DNA of 17,847 nt from Candidatus Nomurabacteria bacterium UBA5155 (GCA_002413705.1 DHXN01000007.1:1-17847), one strand, 5' to 3'. Counted from the stretch's first letter, positions 1-5,836 are shown. Program-made: numbers and translations. The notes: generated from the sequence alone by a model not told the origin.

Positions 1-393
1 TACACCATCGAGGCAATTAAGGAAATGAATCTCAATATCACCAATCTCGATGATATGACCAAGCCAAATAGTTGGAGAGACGATATCGCCAACTGGCTGG
101 CGGACAGTGCCAATGGCATTACCAGTATCTTCAGCAAGAAAATCACCACTGATCAACTTTGTGTCGGCACGGTATGTGTCACTCAGCAGCAGTTTATGCA
201 GATGGTACAAAATAGTGGCTCACAACCTAGCTCATCAAGTGATACATCTTCTACACCACCACCTTCTGATACTTCAAGTACTCCTCCAGCAGACAGTTCG
301 AGTCAAAGTCCTCAAACCTCTCCTGCTGTTATTACTTCTCCGGACACTTCTTCCGGATCCGGTACAGGAACAGGGAGTACGAGCGGGCAATAA
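1..393 (+). CDS. C-terminal end of a large surface/tail-fibre-like protein (5' partial)
   Basis: The frame is open from the first base, so this is the end of a longer gene. The first ATG, at 25, is internal. Residues about 30-60 contain WLADSANGI, a K-rich stretch and LCVGTVCVT, followed by QQFMQMVQ. From memory, this segment is typical of the end of large Parcubacteria surface proteins, often beta-helical or carrying a peptidase S74 (endosialidase chaperone) domain. The last ~55 residues are low complexity, rich in Ser, Thr, Pro and Gly, with a DTSSTPP unit twice. This suggests an extended extracellular tail. The two cysteines in CVGTVC could form a disulfide. The gene is closed by a perfect 14-bp hairpin starting directly after the stop. 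The exact function cannot be given because the body lies outside the window. Confidence 0.6.
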   Translation, partial: YTIEAIKEMNLNITNLDDMTKPNSWRDDIANWLADSANGITSIFSKKITTDQLCVGTVCVTQQQFMQMVQNSGSQPSSSSDTSSTPPPSDTSSTPPADSSSQSPQTSPAVITSPDTSSGSGTGTGSTSGQ

Positions 394-426
394 AAAACTC
401 TTTAAGCTGAGCTTAAAGAGTTTTTT
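394..426 (+). terminator. Intrinsic terminator after the surface protein gene
   Basis: The 14-base arms 394-407 and 411-424 are perfectly complementary around the loop TGA. A T-rich tract follows (TTTTTTATTTT). The hairpin starts at the base after the stop codon. With an A-run on the left arm it could also work on the other strand. Confidence 0.9.
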
Positions 427-459
427 ATTTTAGGCTTATAATTTCTTTTGGTTTTATTT

Positions 460-484
460 AGCATTCAAATGCTATTCTTGCTTC
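460..484 (+). promoter_or_regulatory. Extended -10 promoter and palindrome in front of the PemK-like gene
   Basis: An extended -10 (TG, one base, TATTCT at 473-478) ends six bases before the ATG at 485, which predicts a leaderless mRNA. A perfect palindrome, AGCATT-CA-AATGCT (460-473), abuts the -10 and could be an operator. A second TATAAT lies at 437-442 and would give a leader of about 35 nt. No Shine-Dalgarno sequence is present. Confidence 0.5.
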
Positions 485-865
485 ATGGACAAACCGTTTG
501 ACATATGGAACGAGGAGAAAAAGCTCATACATGAAAAGAAAACATTTGCCTTTGCGAGTCCTGGGGAGATATGGTGGTGTGCAATTGGGGAAAATGTCGG
601 TGTCGAGATAAACGGCAAGCATGACAATTTCGAAAGGCCGGTTGTCATTATGAAGGCTTTCAATACCGAAATGCTTTTTGTCATACCCCTGACCACAAAG
701 CAAAAGAACAACAGGTACTACTTCGCACTAGCGGAAGGAAAGAGTTGGGCCGTGTTGTCGCAGGCTCGCCTCGTCAGTGCCAAGAGGCTTATTCGAAAGT
801 TTTCAAAAATAGACATAGATTCGCTGAATCTTCTGAGGGCGGCATATGTTAAGATATGGGGGTAG
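485..865 (+). CDS. PemK/MazF-family type II toxin (orphan)
   Basis: A 126-residue protein. After an N-terminal helix-like stretch (residues 1-25), the segment GEIWWCAIGENVG, then RPVVIMKAF and VIPLTT, matches the PemK/MazF fold, where the conserved G-(E/D)-I-(W/V) strand opens the barrel. MazF-family toxins are ribosome-dependent or -independent endoribonucleases that cut mRNA at short sequences. The N-terminal extension MDKPFDIWNEEKK resembles the style of Parcubacteria PemK proteins. No antitoxin gene adjoins it: upstream is the terminator of the surface gene and downstream, one base after the stop, is the 53-nt two-hairpin element. It may be an orphan toxin, be neutralised by an antitoxin elsewhere, or be a solitary RNase used in other regulation. 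Confidence 0.75.
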   Translation: MDKPFDIWNEEKKLIHEKKTFAFASPGEIWWCAIGENVGVEINGKHDNFERPVVIMKAFNTEMLFVIPLTTKQKNNRYYFALAEGKSWAVLSQARLVSAKRLIRKFSKIDIDSLNLLRAAYVKIWG

Positions 866-918
866 AAAATCGAAAACCTCCGCAAGGAGGCTTTCTCGGA
901 GCTTCCCGAAGAAGCCTA
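866..918 (+). repeat. 53-nt two-hairpin element, copy 1
   Basis: Starts directly after the PemK stop codon. Hairpin 1 is CCTCC-GCAA-GGAGG (877-890), with a GNRA tetraloop. A conserved 27-base tail (892-918) contains hairpin 2, GCTTC-CCGAA-GAAGC (901-915). The element has the same length as copy 2 at 1823-1875. The first 13 and last 27 bases are identical, and the changes between them keep stem 1 paired. It may act as a terminator or processing signal for the toxin transcript. It lacks a good U-tract, so another role is possible. Confidence 0.8.
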
Positions 919-969
919 GTGTAATTAGTATAATCAATTGTTTTATAACAGTCAAATTTAAGTAATTTC

Positions 970-985
970 TGTTATAATTTATCAT
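970..985 (+). promoter_or_regulatory. Extended -10 promoter of pilin gene A
   Basis: TG at 970-971, one base, then a perfect TATAAT at 973-978. The ATG follows seven bases later at 986, so transcription should start at or next to the start codon. There is no clear -35, which fits extended -10 promoters. Confidence 0.7.
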
Positions 986-1462
986 ATGAAAAGCCGCGGC
1001 TTCACCCTCATCGAACTTCTGGTCGTTATTGCCATCATCGGAATTTTAGCATCGGTCATTTTGGCAAGTTTGAATAGTGCGCGAGCTAAAGCCGCCGATG
1101 CTAAGAAAATAGCAGATTTGCAGTCGATTCAAACTGCATTGTATATGTATTATGATGCTCACGGAGCATATCCTCCCAATCCTCATTCTGGTACGGAAGT
1201 ATCAGACACGGAGTCAACGTTTCTGCAAGAAGTTGTGGCTGACGGAGACCTTTCTTCCAAACCTACCTCTGGTGATCCAAGTGATCCATACATGTATTAT
1301 GATTATGGTCCTGGCAATAGCTGGGGAGTAGTCATTGCCACGAGACTAAAGGCTATTTCTGATACCACTACTCCTCCCGGATCATCATGTCGCCCCTTCG
1401 ATCAGAATTGGTGCAGCAACACTATTGCATCCACGTACTATTGCCTTTGTACAACGTATTAA
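986..1462 (+). CDS. Type IV pilin-like protein A
   Basis: A 158-residue prepilin. The N-terminus MKSRGFTLIELLVVIAIIG is a class III signal sequence: a short basic leader, cleavage after Gly5, Phe at +1, Glu at +5 and a long hydrophobic helix. Such proteins are cut and N-methylated by a prepilin peptidase (PilD) and assembled in type IV pili or type II-like systems. The body has TALYMYYDAHGAYPPN, like minor pilins. The C-terminus has four cysteines in the last 25 residues (SSCRPF, NWCSN, YYCLC), suggesting disulfide pinning of the D-region. The start is fixed by the basic leader and by the -10 seven bases upstream. It shares its first ~30 residues with the pilins at 3092 and 4386 but not its body. 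No assembly genes are in the window. Confidence 0.85.
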   Translation: MKSRGFTLIELLVVIAIIGILASVILASLNSARAKAADAKKIADLQSIQTALYMYYDAHGAYPPNPHSGTEVSDTESTFLQEVVADGDLSSKPTSGDPSDPYMYYDYGPGNSWGVVIATRLKAISDTTTPPGSSCRPFDQNWCSNTIASTYYCLCTTY

Positions 1463-1465
1463 ATG

Positions 1466-1498
1466 ATTAAAAAGACACCTGAAAGGTGTCTTTTTAAT
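1466..1498 (+). terminator. Intrinsic terminator after pilin A
   Basis: Perfect 15-bp arms (1466-1480 and 1484-1498) surround the loop GAA, with the T-run in the right arm and more T after it. It begins three bases after the stop codon. Confidence 0.9.
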
Positions 1499-1499
1499 T

Positions 1500-1604
1500 T
1501 ACGGCAAGGAGTGCTACGCTTTTGGTGCACGAGGACATGTAGGAAGGGAAGTTATAGATGCAAAGACGAGCGGGCAAGTAATTGATATTTTTTATGATGA
1601 ATAG
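1500..1604 (+). pseudogene. C-terminal remnant of an unidentified protein
   Basis: An open frame reads YGKECYAFGARGHVGREV, then IDAKTSGQVIDIFYDE and a stop (TAG 1602-1604). The composition looks like real protein, including a GREVIDAKT-type surface turn. No ATG, GTG or TTG start is usable: the frame runs back only into the pilin A terminator and meets a TGA at 1464-1466. A GC-rich terminator (1618-1645) stands 13 bases after the stop, as expected for a genuine gene end. The likely history is deletion of the 5' part of a gene, with its last 34 codons and terminator left behind. I do not recognise the family. Confidence 0.45.
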
Positions 1605-1617
1605 ACATTAAAAATCA

Positions 1618-1645
1618 GAAAGCCCGCCAATGCCGGCGGGCTTTC
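1618..1645 (+). terminator. GC-rich terminator hairpin after the gene remnant
   Basis: Arms GAAAGCCCGCC (1618-1628) and GGCGGGCTTTC (1635-1645) are perfectly complementary around a six-base loop. The U-tract is short, since CTTTC is followed by GATC, so efficiency is uncertain. Confidence 0.7.
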
Positions 1646-1822
1646 GATCAAAATACGGCAAGCCATTTTGATAACCTGTATTGATATGGTATCAGTGCGT
1701 GGAATAGCTGTCAATAAATATTTTAGGTTTCCTTTATTTTTTCTTTTGGAATTCTTGATCGCCAAAATGCTATTTTAATTGAATGAATAAATCATTTAAT
1801 AAATAGAAAGATTTTCTATTAA
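1646..1822. other. Non-coding stretch with two A+T-rich hairpins
   Basis: I see no credible gene here. There is a hairpin with arms ATCAAAAT (1647-1654) and ATTTTGAT (1665-1672). A second perfect one has AATAGAAA (1802-1809) and TTTCTATT (1813-1820), directly before copy 2 of the 53-nt element. The rest is A+T-rich spacer. With the remnant at 1500-1604 it looks like a decayed gene region. Confidence 0.5.
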
Positions 1823-1875
1823 AAAATCGAAAACCCTCGAAAGAGGGTTTTCTCGGAGCTTCCCGAAGAAGCCTA
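1823..1875 (+). repeat. 53-nt two-hairpin element, copy 2
   Basis: Hairpin 1 is AAAACCCTC-GAAA-GAGGGTTTT (1830-1851), with a GNRA loop. Hairpin 2 (1858-1872) and the 27-base tail match copy 1 exactly. Relative to copy 1, stem 1 has changed on both sides and stays fully paired. Here the element does not follow a gene. It stands 85 bases before the toxin-antitoxin pair, downstream of the decayed region. Confidence 0.8.
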
Positions 1876-1925
1876 ATAAATTTATTATAGTATCTTATTT
1901 ATAGTTTGCAACTATATTTACCGTA

Positions 1926-1959
1926 TTGACAATGTACGTATATTGTCTATACTGATTGC
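1926..1959 (+). promoter_or_regulatory. Promoter and operator-like palindrome of the dinJ-yafQ operon
   Basis: -35 TTGACA (1926-1931), a 16-bp spacer and -10 TATACT (1948-1953), ending six bases before the ATG. A near-perfect 20-bp palindrome at 1928-1947 (GACAATgTACGTAtATTGTC) has one mismatched pair. It fills the spacer and part of the -35. This is where a RelB/DinJ-type antitoxin would be expected to bind for autoregulation. Confidence 0.75.
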
Positions 1960-2250
1960 ATGACTACCACACTACAAGTTCGTATCGATCAAAAGCTTAA
2001 AATACAAGCCCAAAAGACACTTGAGGCACTTGGGTTAGACCTTTCTTCAGGCATCAAGTTATTTTTGACACAAGTTGCTCATGATAAGGAACTGCCATTT
2101 ACGCCGAGTACTCGTGCCAAGGAAATTCGCGCACGATGGGATAAGGAAATGGAATGGATGAAGAAACATGGAAAGGTTTATAAAACAGCAAGGGAAATGC
2201 ATGAAGATATATTAGGTAAAAAAGTTTATGCTGCATATTCGGGTAAGTAA
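1960..2250 (+). CDS. dinJ: RelB/DinJ-family antitoxin
   Basis: A 96-residue protein. Residues 1-45 (MTTTLQVRIDQKLK, then ALGLDLSSGIKLFLTQVA) are a ribbon-helix-helix domain of the RelB/DinJ type, which dimerises, binds DNA and represses its own operon. The charged C-terminal half, rich in Lys and Glu (residues 50-90), would wrap and inhibit the toxin. Its 3' end overlaps the toxin gene by 23 bases in another frame, the usual coupled arrangement. The promoter contains a matching palindrome. The start is supported by the -10 six bases upstream, with no Shine-Dalgarno sequence. Confidence 0.85.
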   Translation: MTTTLQVRIDQKLKIQAQKTLEALGLDLSSGIKLFLTQVAHDKELPFTPSTRAKEIRARWDKEMEWMKKHGKVYKTAREMHEDILGKKVYAAYSGK

Positions 2251-2506
2251 GCAATACAAAAAATCTCTTAAAAAAATATTACGATCGGGAAAAACAAATT
2301 TTATTGAAATCGATAAGGTTATCAAAATGCTAGCTATGAGTGAATCATTGCCAGCAAAATACCGGGATCATTTTTTGAAAGGAGAGTGGATGGGATATCG
2401 AGAATGTCATATTCAGTCAGATCTCTTGCTTATATATAGCATTGAGGAAGAGTTTTACATTTTAGACCTTATGAATATTGGCTCGCACTCCTCATTATTT
2501 GAGTAG
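2228..2506 (+). CDS. yafQ: YafQ-family (RelE superfamily) mRNA interferase toxin
   Basis: A 92-residue toxin with the YafQ layout: DHFLKGEWMGYRECHIQSD, then LLLIY and GSHSSLF at the C-terminus. By memory-based alignment with E. coli YafQ, the His residues 50, 63 and 87, Asp67 and Phe91 are all matched. The Trp after Asp67 is Leu here. YafQ cleaves mRNA in the ribosomal A site. The gene overlaps dinJ by 23 bases and is probably translated by coupling from the antitoxin mRNA. The conserved catalytic set suggests an active toxin. Confidence 0.85.
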   Translation: MLHIRVSKQYKKSLKKILRSGKTNFIEIDKVIKMLAMSESLPAKYRDHFLKGEWMGYRECHIQSDLLLIYSIEEEFYILDLMNIGSHSSLFE

Positions 2507-2508
2507 TT

Positions 2509-2524
2509 TGTTATACTTATATAT
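2509..2524 (+). promoter_or_regulatory. Extended -10 promoter of the FKBP gene
   Basis: TG (2509-2510), one base, TATACT (2512-2517), then seven bases to the ATG. It starts three bases after the yafQ stop codon, so the isomerase gene has its own start of transcription. This predicts a leaderless message. Confidence 0.65.
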
Positions 2525-3073
2525 ATGAATACAAAAGCAATTATCGGACTTATTATCGTAGTAATTATTATTGGAGGTATCGTATGGTGGTTGGTGAAAA
2601 CACCAGCCTCTCCAATCCAACCTGTAGCACCAACAGTACCAGCACTTTCTGATACTTCAGGAACTGACACGACTGGTGCGGCACCAAGTACGGCTGCTCC
2701 CACGATTCCTGCACCTGCACCAACAAGTGCTAGCACTAAAACAATACAAGGTATGAAAATTGACGTAACAAAAGAAGGAAGTGGATCAGCGATCGTAAAC
2801 GGCCAGACAGCTTCAATGCTGTACACCGGCAAGCTGACAGACGGCACGGTCTTTGATTCGACAGCCAGTCGCAACAATACGCCATTTACCTTTACGCTTG
2901 GCGCAGGTCAGGTGATCAAAGGATGGGATCTCGGTGTTGCCGGCATGAAAGTCGGGGAAGAACGCACACTTACTATTCCTGCTGATCTTGCGTATGGCGC
3001 AAACGGTGTGTCTGGCGTTATTCCGCCAAATGCAACTCTAGTATTTAATGTGACTCTAGTAGGTATTAAATAA
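2525..3073 (+). CDS. Membrane-anchored FKBP-type peptidyl-prolyl cis-trans isomerase
   Basis: A 182-residue protein. Residues 5-25 are a strongly hydrophobic segment (AIIGLIIVVIIIGGIVWWLV) acting as an uncleaved N-terminal anchor. Residues 28-72 are a Pro/Thr/Ala/Ser linker. Residues ~75-182 are a complete FKBP domain with the signature LYTGKLTDGTVFDST, then FTLGAGQVIKGWDLGVAGMKVGE, the loop AYGANGVSGVIPPNATL and the closing strand VFNVTLVGIK. FKBPs catalyse cis-trans isomerisation at Xaa-Pro bonds. The anchor places this one outside the membrane, where it may help surface proteins such as the neighbouring pilins fold. It overlaps no other gene, and pilin B follows 18 bases after its stop. 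Confidence 0.9.
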   Translation: MNTKAIIGLIIVVIIIGGIVWWLVKTPASPIQPVAPTVPALSDTSGTDTTGAAPSTAAPTIPAPAPTSASTKTIQGMKIDVTKEGSGSAIVNGQTASMLYTGKLTDGTVFDSTASRNNTPFTFTLGAGQVIKGWDLGVAGMKVGEERTLTIPADLAYGANGVSGVIPPNATLVFNVTLVGIK

Positions 3074-3091
3074 CCTCACACTATATATAGT

Positions 3092-3562
3092 ATGAATCGC
3101 CAATCCGGTTTTACCCTCATCGAACTCCTGGTCGTCATCGCGATCATTGGCATCCTCGCATCGGTCATCCTCGCATCGCTTGATAGTGCTCGTTCGAAAG
3201 CTAGAGATGCACAGCGAAAAAGCACTTTGGTGGAATTGTCTACTGCGGTTGCAATGTATGACAACGATAATGGAAGCTATCCGACTACCACAGGATGGAT
3301 CGGTAGTGGTGGTCTTACTGCATCTCTTGTTCCAAAATACATTGCCGTCGTCAGCGATGATCCTGTCACGGCTCCCAACGGCTATCAGTATTGGAGAAAG
3401 GATTATGCCGGATATTCCTGCATGGCCCTGAATGATCCCAATCATTATGCTTTTTATGCAAAGTTGGAAAATCCCTCGGCTACCGATCTTGCTACCCTAA
3501 GCGACAGCTTTGACCAGTGCGTAAAAACCAACTGGGGGATGAACTACAAGATAGGAAATTAG
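3092..3562 (+). CDS. Type IV pilin-like protein B
   Basis: A 156-residue prepilin with the leader MNRQSG, cleavage after Gly6 and the helix FTLIELLVVIAIIGILASVI. It then has the linker LASLDSARSKARDAQRKS, characteristic of many Patescibacteria pilins. The body contains STAVAMYDNDNGSYPTTTGW, a common minor-pilin segment. Two cysteines (YSCMAL and DQCVKT) may pair. It lies between the FKBP gene and the SIMPL gene. The bases just before its ATG (ACACTATATATAGT) resemble those before pilin C (ACACTATAATATAGT), so the duplicated module probably includes the promoter. The -10 here is TATATA-like (about 3082-3089), very close to the start codon. Confidence 0.85.
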   Translation: MNRQSGFTLIELLVVIAIIGILASVILASLDSARSKARDAQRKSTLVELSTAVAMYDNDNGSYPTTTGWIGSGGLTASLVPKYIAVVSDDPVTAPNGYQYWRKDYAGYSCMALNDPNHYAFYAKLENPSATDLATLSDSFDQCVKTNWGMNYKIGN

Positions 3563-3577
3563 GTTTTCCGTTGCGCA

Positions 3578-3592
3578 TGATATAATCATGAC
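3578..3592 (+). promoter_or_regulatory. Extended -10 promoter of the SIMPL-domain gene
   Basis: TG (3578-3579), A, then a perfect TATAAT (3581-3586), six bases before the ATG at 3593. An earlier ATG at 3588 is out of frame. This is a strong leaderless-type promoter. Confidence 0.75.
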
Positions 3593-4360
3593 ATGAAATC
3601 ATTTATTGAAACGTATCAGCGCATCATTATTCGTCTTGTGGTGATTATCGGAGTTTTTCTCGCACTATTTTTACTTGTCGCAGTCTGCACGGAAATAAAA
3701 TCATTTAAATATGTTGGTTCAGGATTACCAGCATCTGACACTATTATTGTCTCCGGTCACGGGGAAGTGGACAAGGCACCTGACACTGCCAAGTTTTCAT
3801 TTACTATTCAGGACGAGGAAAAAGATACTGCCAGTGCGCAAGCTGTAGTATCAAAAAAAGTTGATCAAGTGAAGTCAGACCTTATCGCTGCCGGTATCGA
3901 TACGCAATACATCACCACTGATTCATACAATTCATATCCTGACTATCAGCCAGGTCCTCAACGCGCACAAACCTTGAAAGGCTATATGGTCTCTCAAAAT
4001 GTGAATATCAGTGTGAAGGACCTTTCAAAGACAGAAACCGTTGCCGGCATTTTTGGAAAAGATGGTGTGACCAGTATCAGCGGTCCAAATCTTGGATTCG
4101 AAGATCCGCACGAAGTAAGCAATGAAGCTCGAGCAATCGCAATCACTGATGCCCAAAATCAAGCACAAATTCTCGCGAAGTCATTGGGCGTGTCACTGGT
4201 TCGCATCGTGTCATTCAATGACAATGGCGGCAACGGAGGTCCGATACCAGTATTCAAGGCAATGAGCGCGACAGACGTACTCGCTGCTCCGACGCCAAGC
4301 ATTCCCACTGGCGTGCAAAATGTCACTTCAGATGTCTCTATTACGTACGAGATTCGCTGA
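3593..4360 (+). CDS. Membrane-anchored SIMPL-domain (DUF541/YggE-like) protein
   Basis: A 255-residue protein. Residues 11-34 (IIIRLVVIIGVFLALFLLVAV) are a membrane segment, and the rest is predicted to be outside. Residues ~46-255 match the SIMPL domain: TIIVSGHGEVDKAPDTAKFSFTI at the start, a helix with Val and Lys repeats, and GYMVSQNVNISVKDLSK. Then come GPNLGFEDP, ARAIAITDAQNQAQILAKSLG and a final VTSDVSITYEIR. E. coli YggE has been linked to oxidative stress, but the family's biochemical role is unclear. The gene stands between two pilin genes with its own promoter, so it may work at the envelope, without evidence for a specific partner. Confidence 0.85.
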   Translation: MKSFIETYQRIIIRLVVIIGVFLALFLLVAVCTEIKSFKYVGSGLPASDTIIVSGHGEVDKAPDTAKFSFTIQDEEKDTASAQAVVSKKVDQVKSDLIAAGIDTQYITTDSYNSYPDYQPGPQRAQTLKGYMVSQNVNISVKDLSKTETVAGIFGKDGVTSISGPNLGFEDPHEVSNEARAIAITDAQNQAQILAKSLGVSLVRIVSFNDNGGNGGPIPVFKAMSATDVLAAPTPSIPTGVQNVTSDVSITYEIR

Positions 4361-4374
4361 TAATTCTGCTACAC

Positions 4375-4385
4375 TATAATATAGT
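4375..4385 (+). promoter_or_regulatory. -10 element of pilin gene C
   Basis: A perfect TATAAT (4375-4380), then ATAGT and the ATG at 4386. There is no -35 and no Shine-Dalgarno sequence. The sequence up to and past the ATG is nearly the same as at pilin B. Confidence 0.6.
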
Positions 4386-4928
4386 ATGAATCGCAAATCC
4401 GGTTTCACCCTCATAGAACTTTTGGTCGTCATCGCGATCATCGGCATTCTGGCGAGCGTCATCCTTGCGTCGCTTAATAGTGCCCGAAAGAAAGCCCAGA
4501 TTGCCAGTGCACAGTCAGAGATGCAGGAGATTATTACTGGCATAGAAAACGCTCGGATCAATACAGGCAAAACATTGGGGCAAATTACTGGCAACTATTT
4601 TTCTGCGGGGTCATGTATAAATAACATTGACGTTGGTACCAGTACCTTATATATGCCTACCAGTACTACGTGTTATAGCACCATGCTGGCGACATTCACA
4701 AATATTAATGCATTGTCCGATGGATCTCTGACGAGTTTTGTTGCCAACATCCGCGACCCGTGGGGCAGTCCTTATACTATGGATGAGAATGAAGATGAAT
4801 TTCCAACGCAGCTTTGCCGGCAAGACAATCTTTTTTCTGCAGGACCCGATGGTATACTAGGAACGGCAGATGACATAACGATAGCAATACCATACTCTAC
4901 GGTGTATTGTAGTAATGGAGGATATTAA
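4386..4928 (+). CDS. Type IV pilin / GspG-like pseudopilin C
   Basis: A 180-residue prepilin with the leader MNRKSG and the methylation helix FTLIELLVVIAIIGILASVI. It continues LASLNSARKKAQIASAQSEM. The body differs from pilins A and B. Near the C-terminus, DPWGSPYTMDEN followed by FSAGPDGILGTADDI resembles the WG-x-PY and S-x-G-xDG-x-GT-xDD segments of GspG-like major pseudopilins, where the last binds calcium. Three of its cysteines (SCINN, TCYST, LCRQD) and a fourth near the end (VYCSN) may form disulfides. It could be the major subunit of the three. It is followed by a weak terminator hairpin at 4968. Confidence 0.85.
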   Translation: MNRKSGFTLIELLVVIAIIGILASVILASLNSARKKAQIASAQSEMQEIITGIENARINTGKTLGQITGNYFSAGSCINNIDVGTSTLYMPTSTTCYSTMLATFTNINALSDGSLTSFVANIRDPWGSPYTMDENEDEFPTQLCRQDNLFSAGPDGILGTADDITIAIPYSTVYCSNGGY

Positions 4929-4930
4929 AC

Positions 4931-4959
4931 TTGACGGAAAACATTCTAAGAGGTAGTAT
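4931..4959 (+). promoter_or_regulatory. Candidate promoter upstream of the secE-nusG operon
   Basis: TTGACG (4931-4936), a 17-bp spacer and TAGTAT (4954-4959). If used, transcription would start near 4966 and meet the hairpin at 4968-4989 at once. This is the best promoter before secE, since the bases just before its ATG show no clear -10. Confidence 0.4.
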
Positions 4960-4967
4960 AAAAAGGT

Positions 4968-4989
4968 AATGCCTTCCGGGGCGTTTTTT
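4968..4989 (+). terminator. Terminator or attenuator hairpin between pilin C and secE
   Basis: AATGCC (4968-4973) pairs with GGCGTT (4980-4985) with one G-T wobble, loop TTCCGG, then a run of T to 4989. It can end the pilin C transcript. It also lies downstream of the candidate secE promoter, so it may act as an attenuator. Confidence 0.55.
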
Positions 4990-5020
4990 ACTAGGAAATC
5001 TTATTAAAAATCTACATCAT

Positions 5021-5203
5021 ATGAGTATTGCCAACTTTTTAAAAGAAACTCGAAATGAAATGCACCACGTGGTGTGGCCTTCGCGCCGCCGAACGATCGC
5101 ATACACTGTTATTATTATCGTCCTATCACTGATACTGGGATACCTGCTCAACGGATTTGATCTCGTATTTAAAACAGCGGTGGGTCACTTCATCGTTAAA
5201 TAA
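5021..5203 (+). CDS. secE: Preprotein translocase subunit SecE
   Basis: A 60-residue protein of the short bacterial SecE type. The amphipathic N-terminal helix (FLKETRNEMHHVVWPSRRRT) carries the signature E-x3-V-x-WPxRxE/T. A single membrane segment follows (AYTVIIIVLSLILGYLLNG). SecE stabilises SecY in the SecYEG channel. The gene ends two bases before nusG, the classic secE-nusG pair, which supports the call. There is no Shine-Dalgarno sequence before the ATG. Confidence 0.95.
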   Translation: MSIANFLKETRNEMHHVVWPSRRRTIAYTVIIIVLSLILGYLLNGFDLVFKTAVGHFIVK

Positions 5204-5205
5204 TC

Positions 5206-5754
5206 ATGGCTAAACAAGAAGAAACACAAGAGCGTCACTGGTACGCGATTCACACCTACTCGGGATATGAAAATGCCGTACTGCGTAATCTTCGTCAGCG
5301 TATCGACTCACTCGGTATGCAAGACAAGATTTTCAATGTAGTCGTGCCAACTGAAAAGAAAATCAAGATCAAGGCCGGCAAGCGCGTCGAAGTGGAAGAA
5401 AAAGTCTATCCCGGATACATTCTGGTGGACATGATCGTAAATGACGAGTCATGGTTCGTCGTGCGCAATACTCCGCGCGTGACCGGATTCGTTGGTTCAG
5501 GCGTCACACCGGTGCCACTGACTCCAAAAGAAATTGACTACTTGCTCGGTCGCATGAATGAAGATCAGGAAGCCAAGCACACTATCGATCTCGAAGTCGG
5601 CGAAACTATCATCATCAATGACGGTCCGTTCAAAGACTCCGAAGGTCGCGTCAATGAAGTTGACCGCGAACGCGGCAAGGTCAAAGTCTTCGTCTCACTG
5701 TTCGGTCGCGAGACTCCGGTGGAACTCGATTTCTTGCAAGTAAAGAAAATATAG
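5206..5754 (+). CDS. nusG: Transcription termination/antitermination factor NusG
   Basis: A 182-residue protein, close to the usual NusG length. The NGN domain (residues ~10-120) opens with RHWYAIHTYSGYENAVLRNL and includes KVYPGYILVDM, then VVRNTPRVTGFVG. The KOW domain (~128-182) has the family sequence GETIIINDGPFKDSEGRVNE, then VKVFVSLFGRETPVELDFLQV. NusG binds RNA polymerase, affects pausing and Rho-linked termination, and couples transcription to translation. The start lies two bases after the secE stop, so translation is probably coupled. Confidence 0.97.
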   Translation: MAKQEETQERHWYAIHTYSGYENAVLRNLRQRIDSLGMQDKIFNVVVPTEKKIKIKAGKRVEVEEKVYPGYILVDMIVNDESWFVVRNTPRVTGFVGSGVTPVPLTPKEIDYLLGRMNEDQEAKHTIDLEVGETIIINDGPFKDSEGRVNEVDRERGKVKVFVSLFGRETPVELDFLQVKKI

Positions 5755-5758
5755 ACAA

Positions 5759-5816
5759 AAATACTATATCTGATATAGTATTTCCGTTACGCTAATGCTT
5801 CAATATTAGTACTAAT
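5759..5816. other. A+T-rich hairpin and palindrome between nusG and rplK
   Basis: Arms AAATACTATAT (5759-5769) and ATATAGTATTT (5773-5783) pair fully around CTG. The stem is A+T-rich, so it would be a weak terminator or an mRNA-stability element for secE-nusG. A second perfect palindrome, ATTAGTACTAAT, lies at 5805-5816 in the rplK leader and could be an operator. I see no firm promoter for rplK. Confidence 0.45.
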
Positions 5817-5836
5817 CCGAACATACCCGAATTTAT

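Noticed and set aside
2455..2877. Minus-strand frame of 140 codons opposite the FKBP gene
   Set aside because: Its composition mirrors the Pro/Thr/Ala linker of the FKBP on the other strand, and the plus-strand gene is certain.
3056..3445. Minus-strand frames opposite the pilin genes (also 4328-4594)
   Set aside because: Both are antisense shadows of the conserved pilin N-terminus; they have no family similarity, promoter or terminator.
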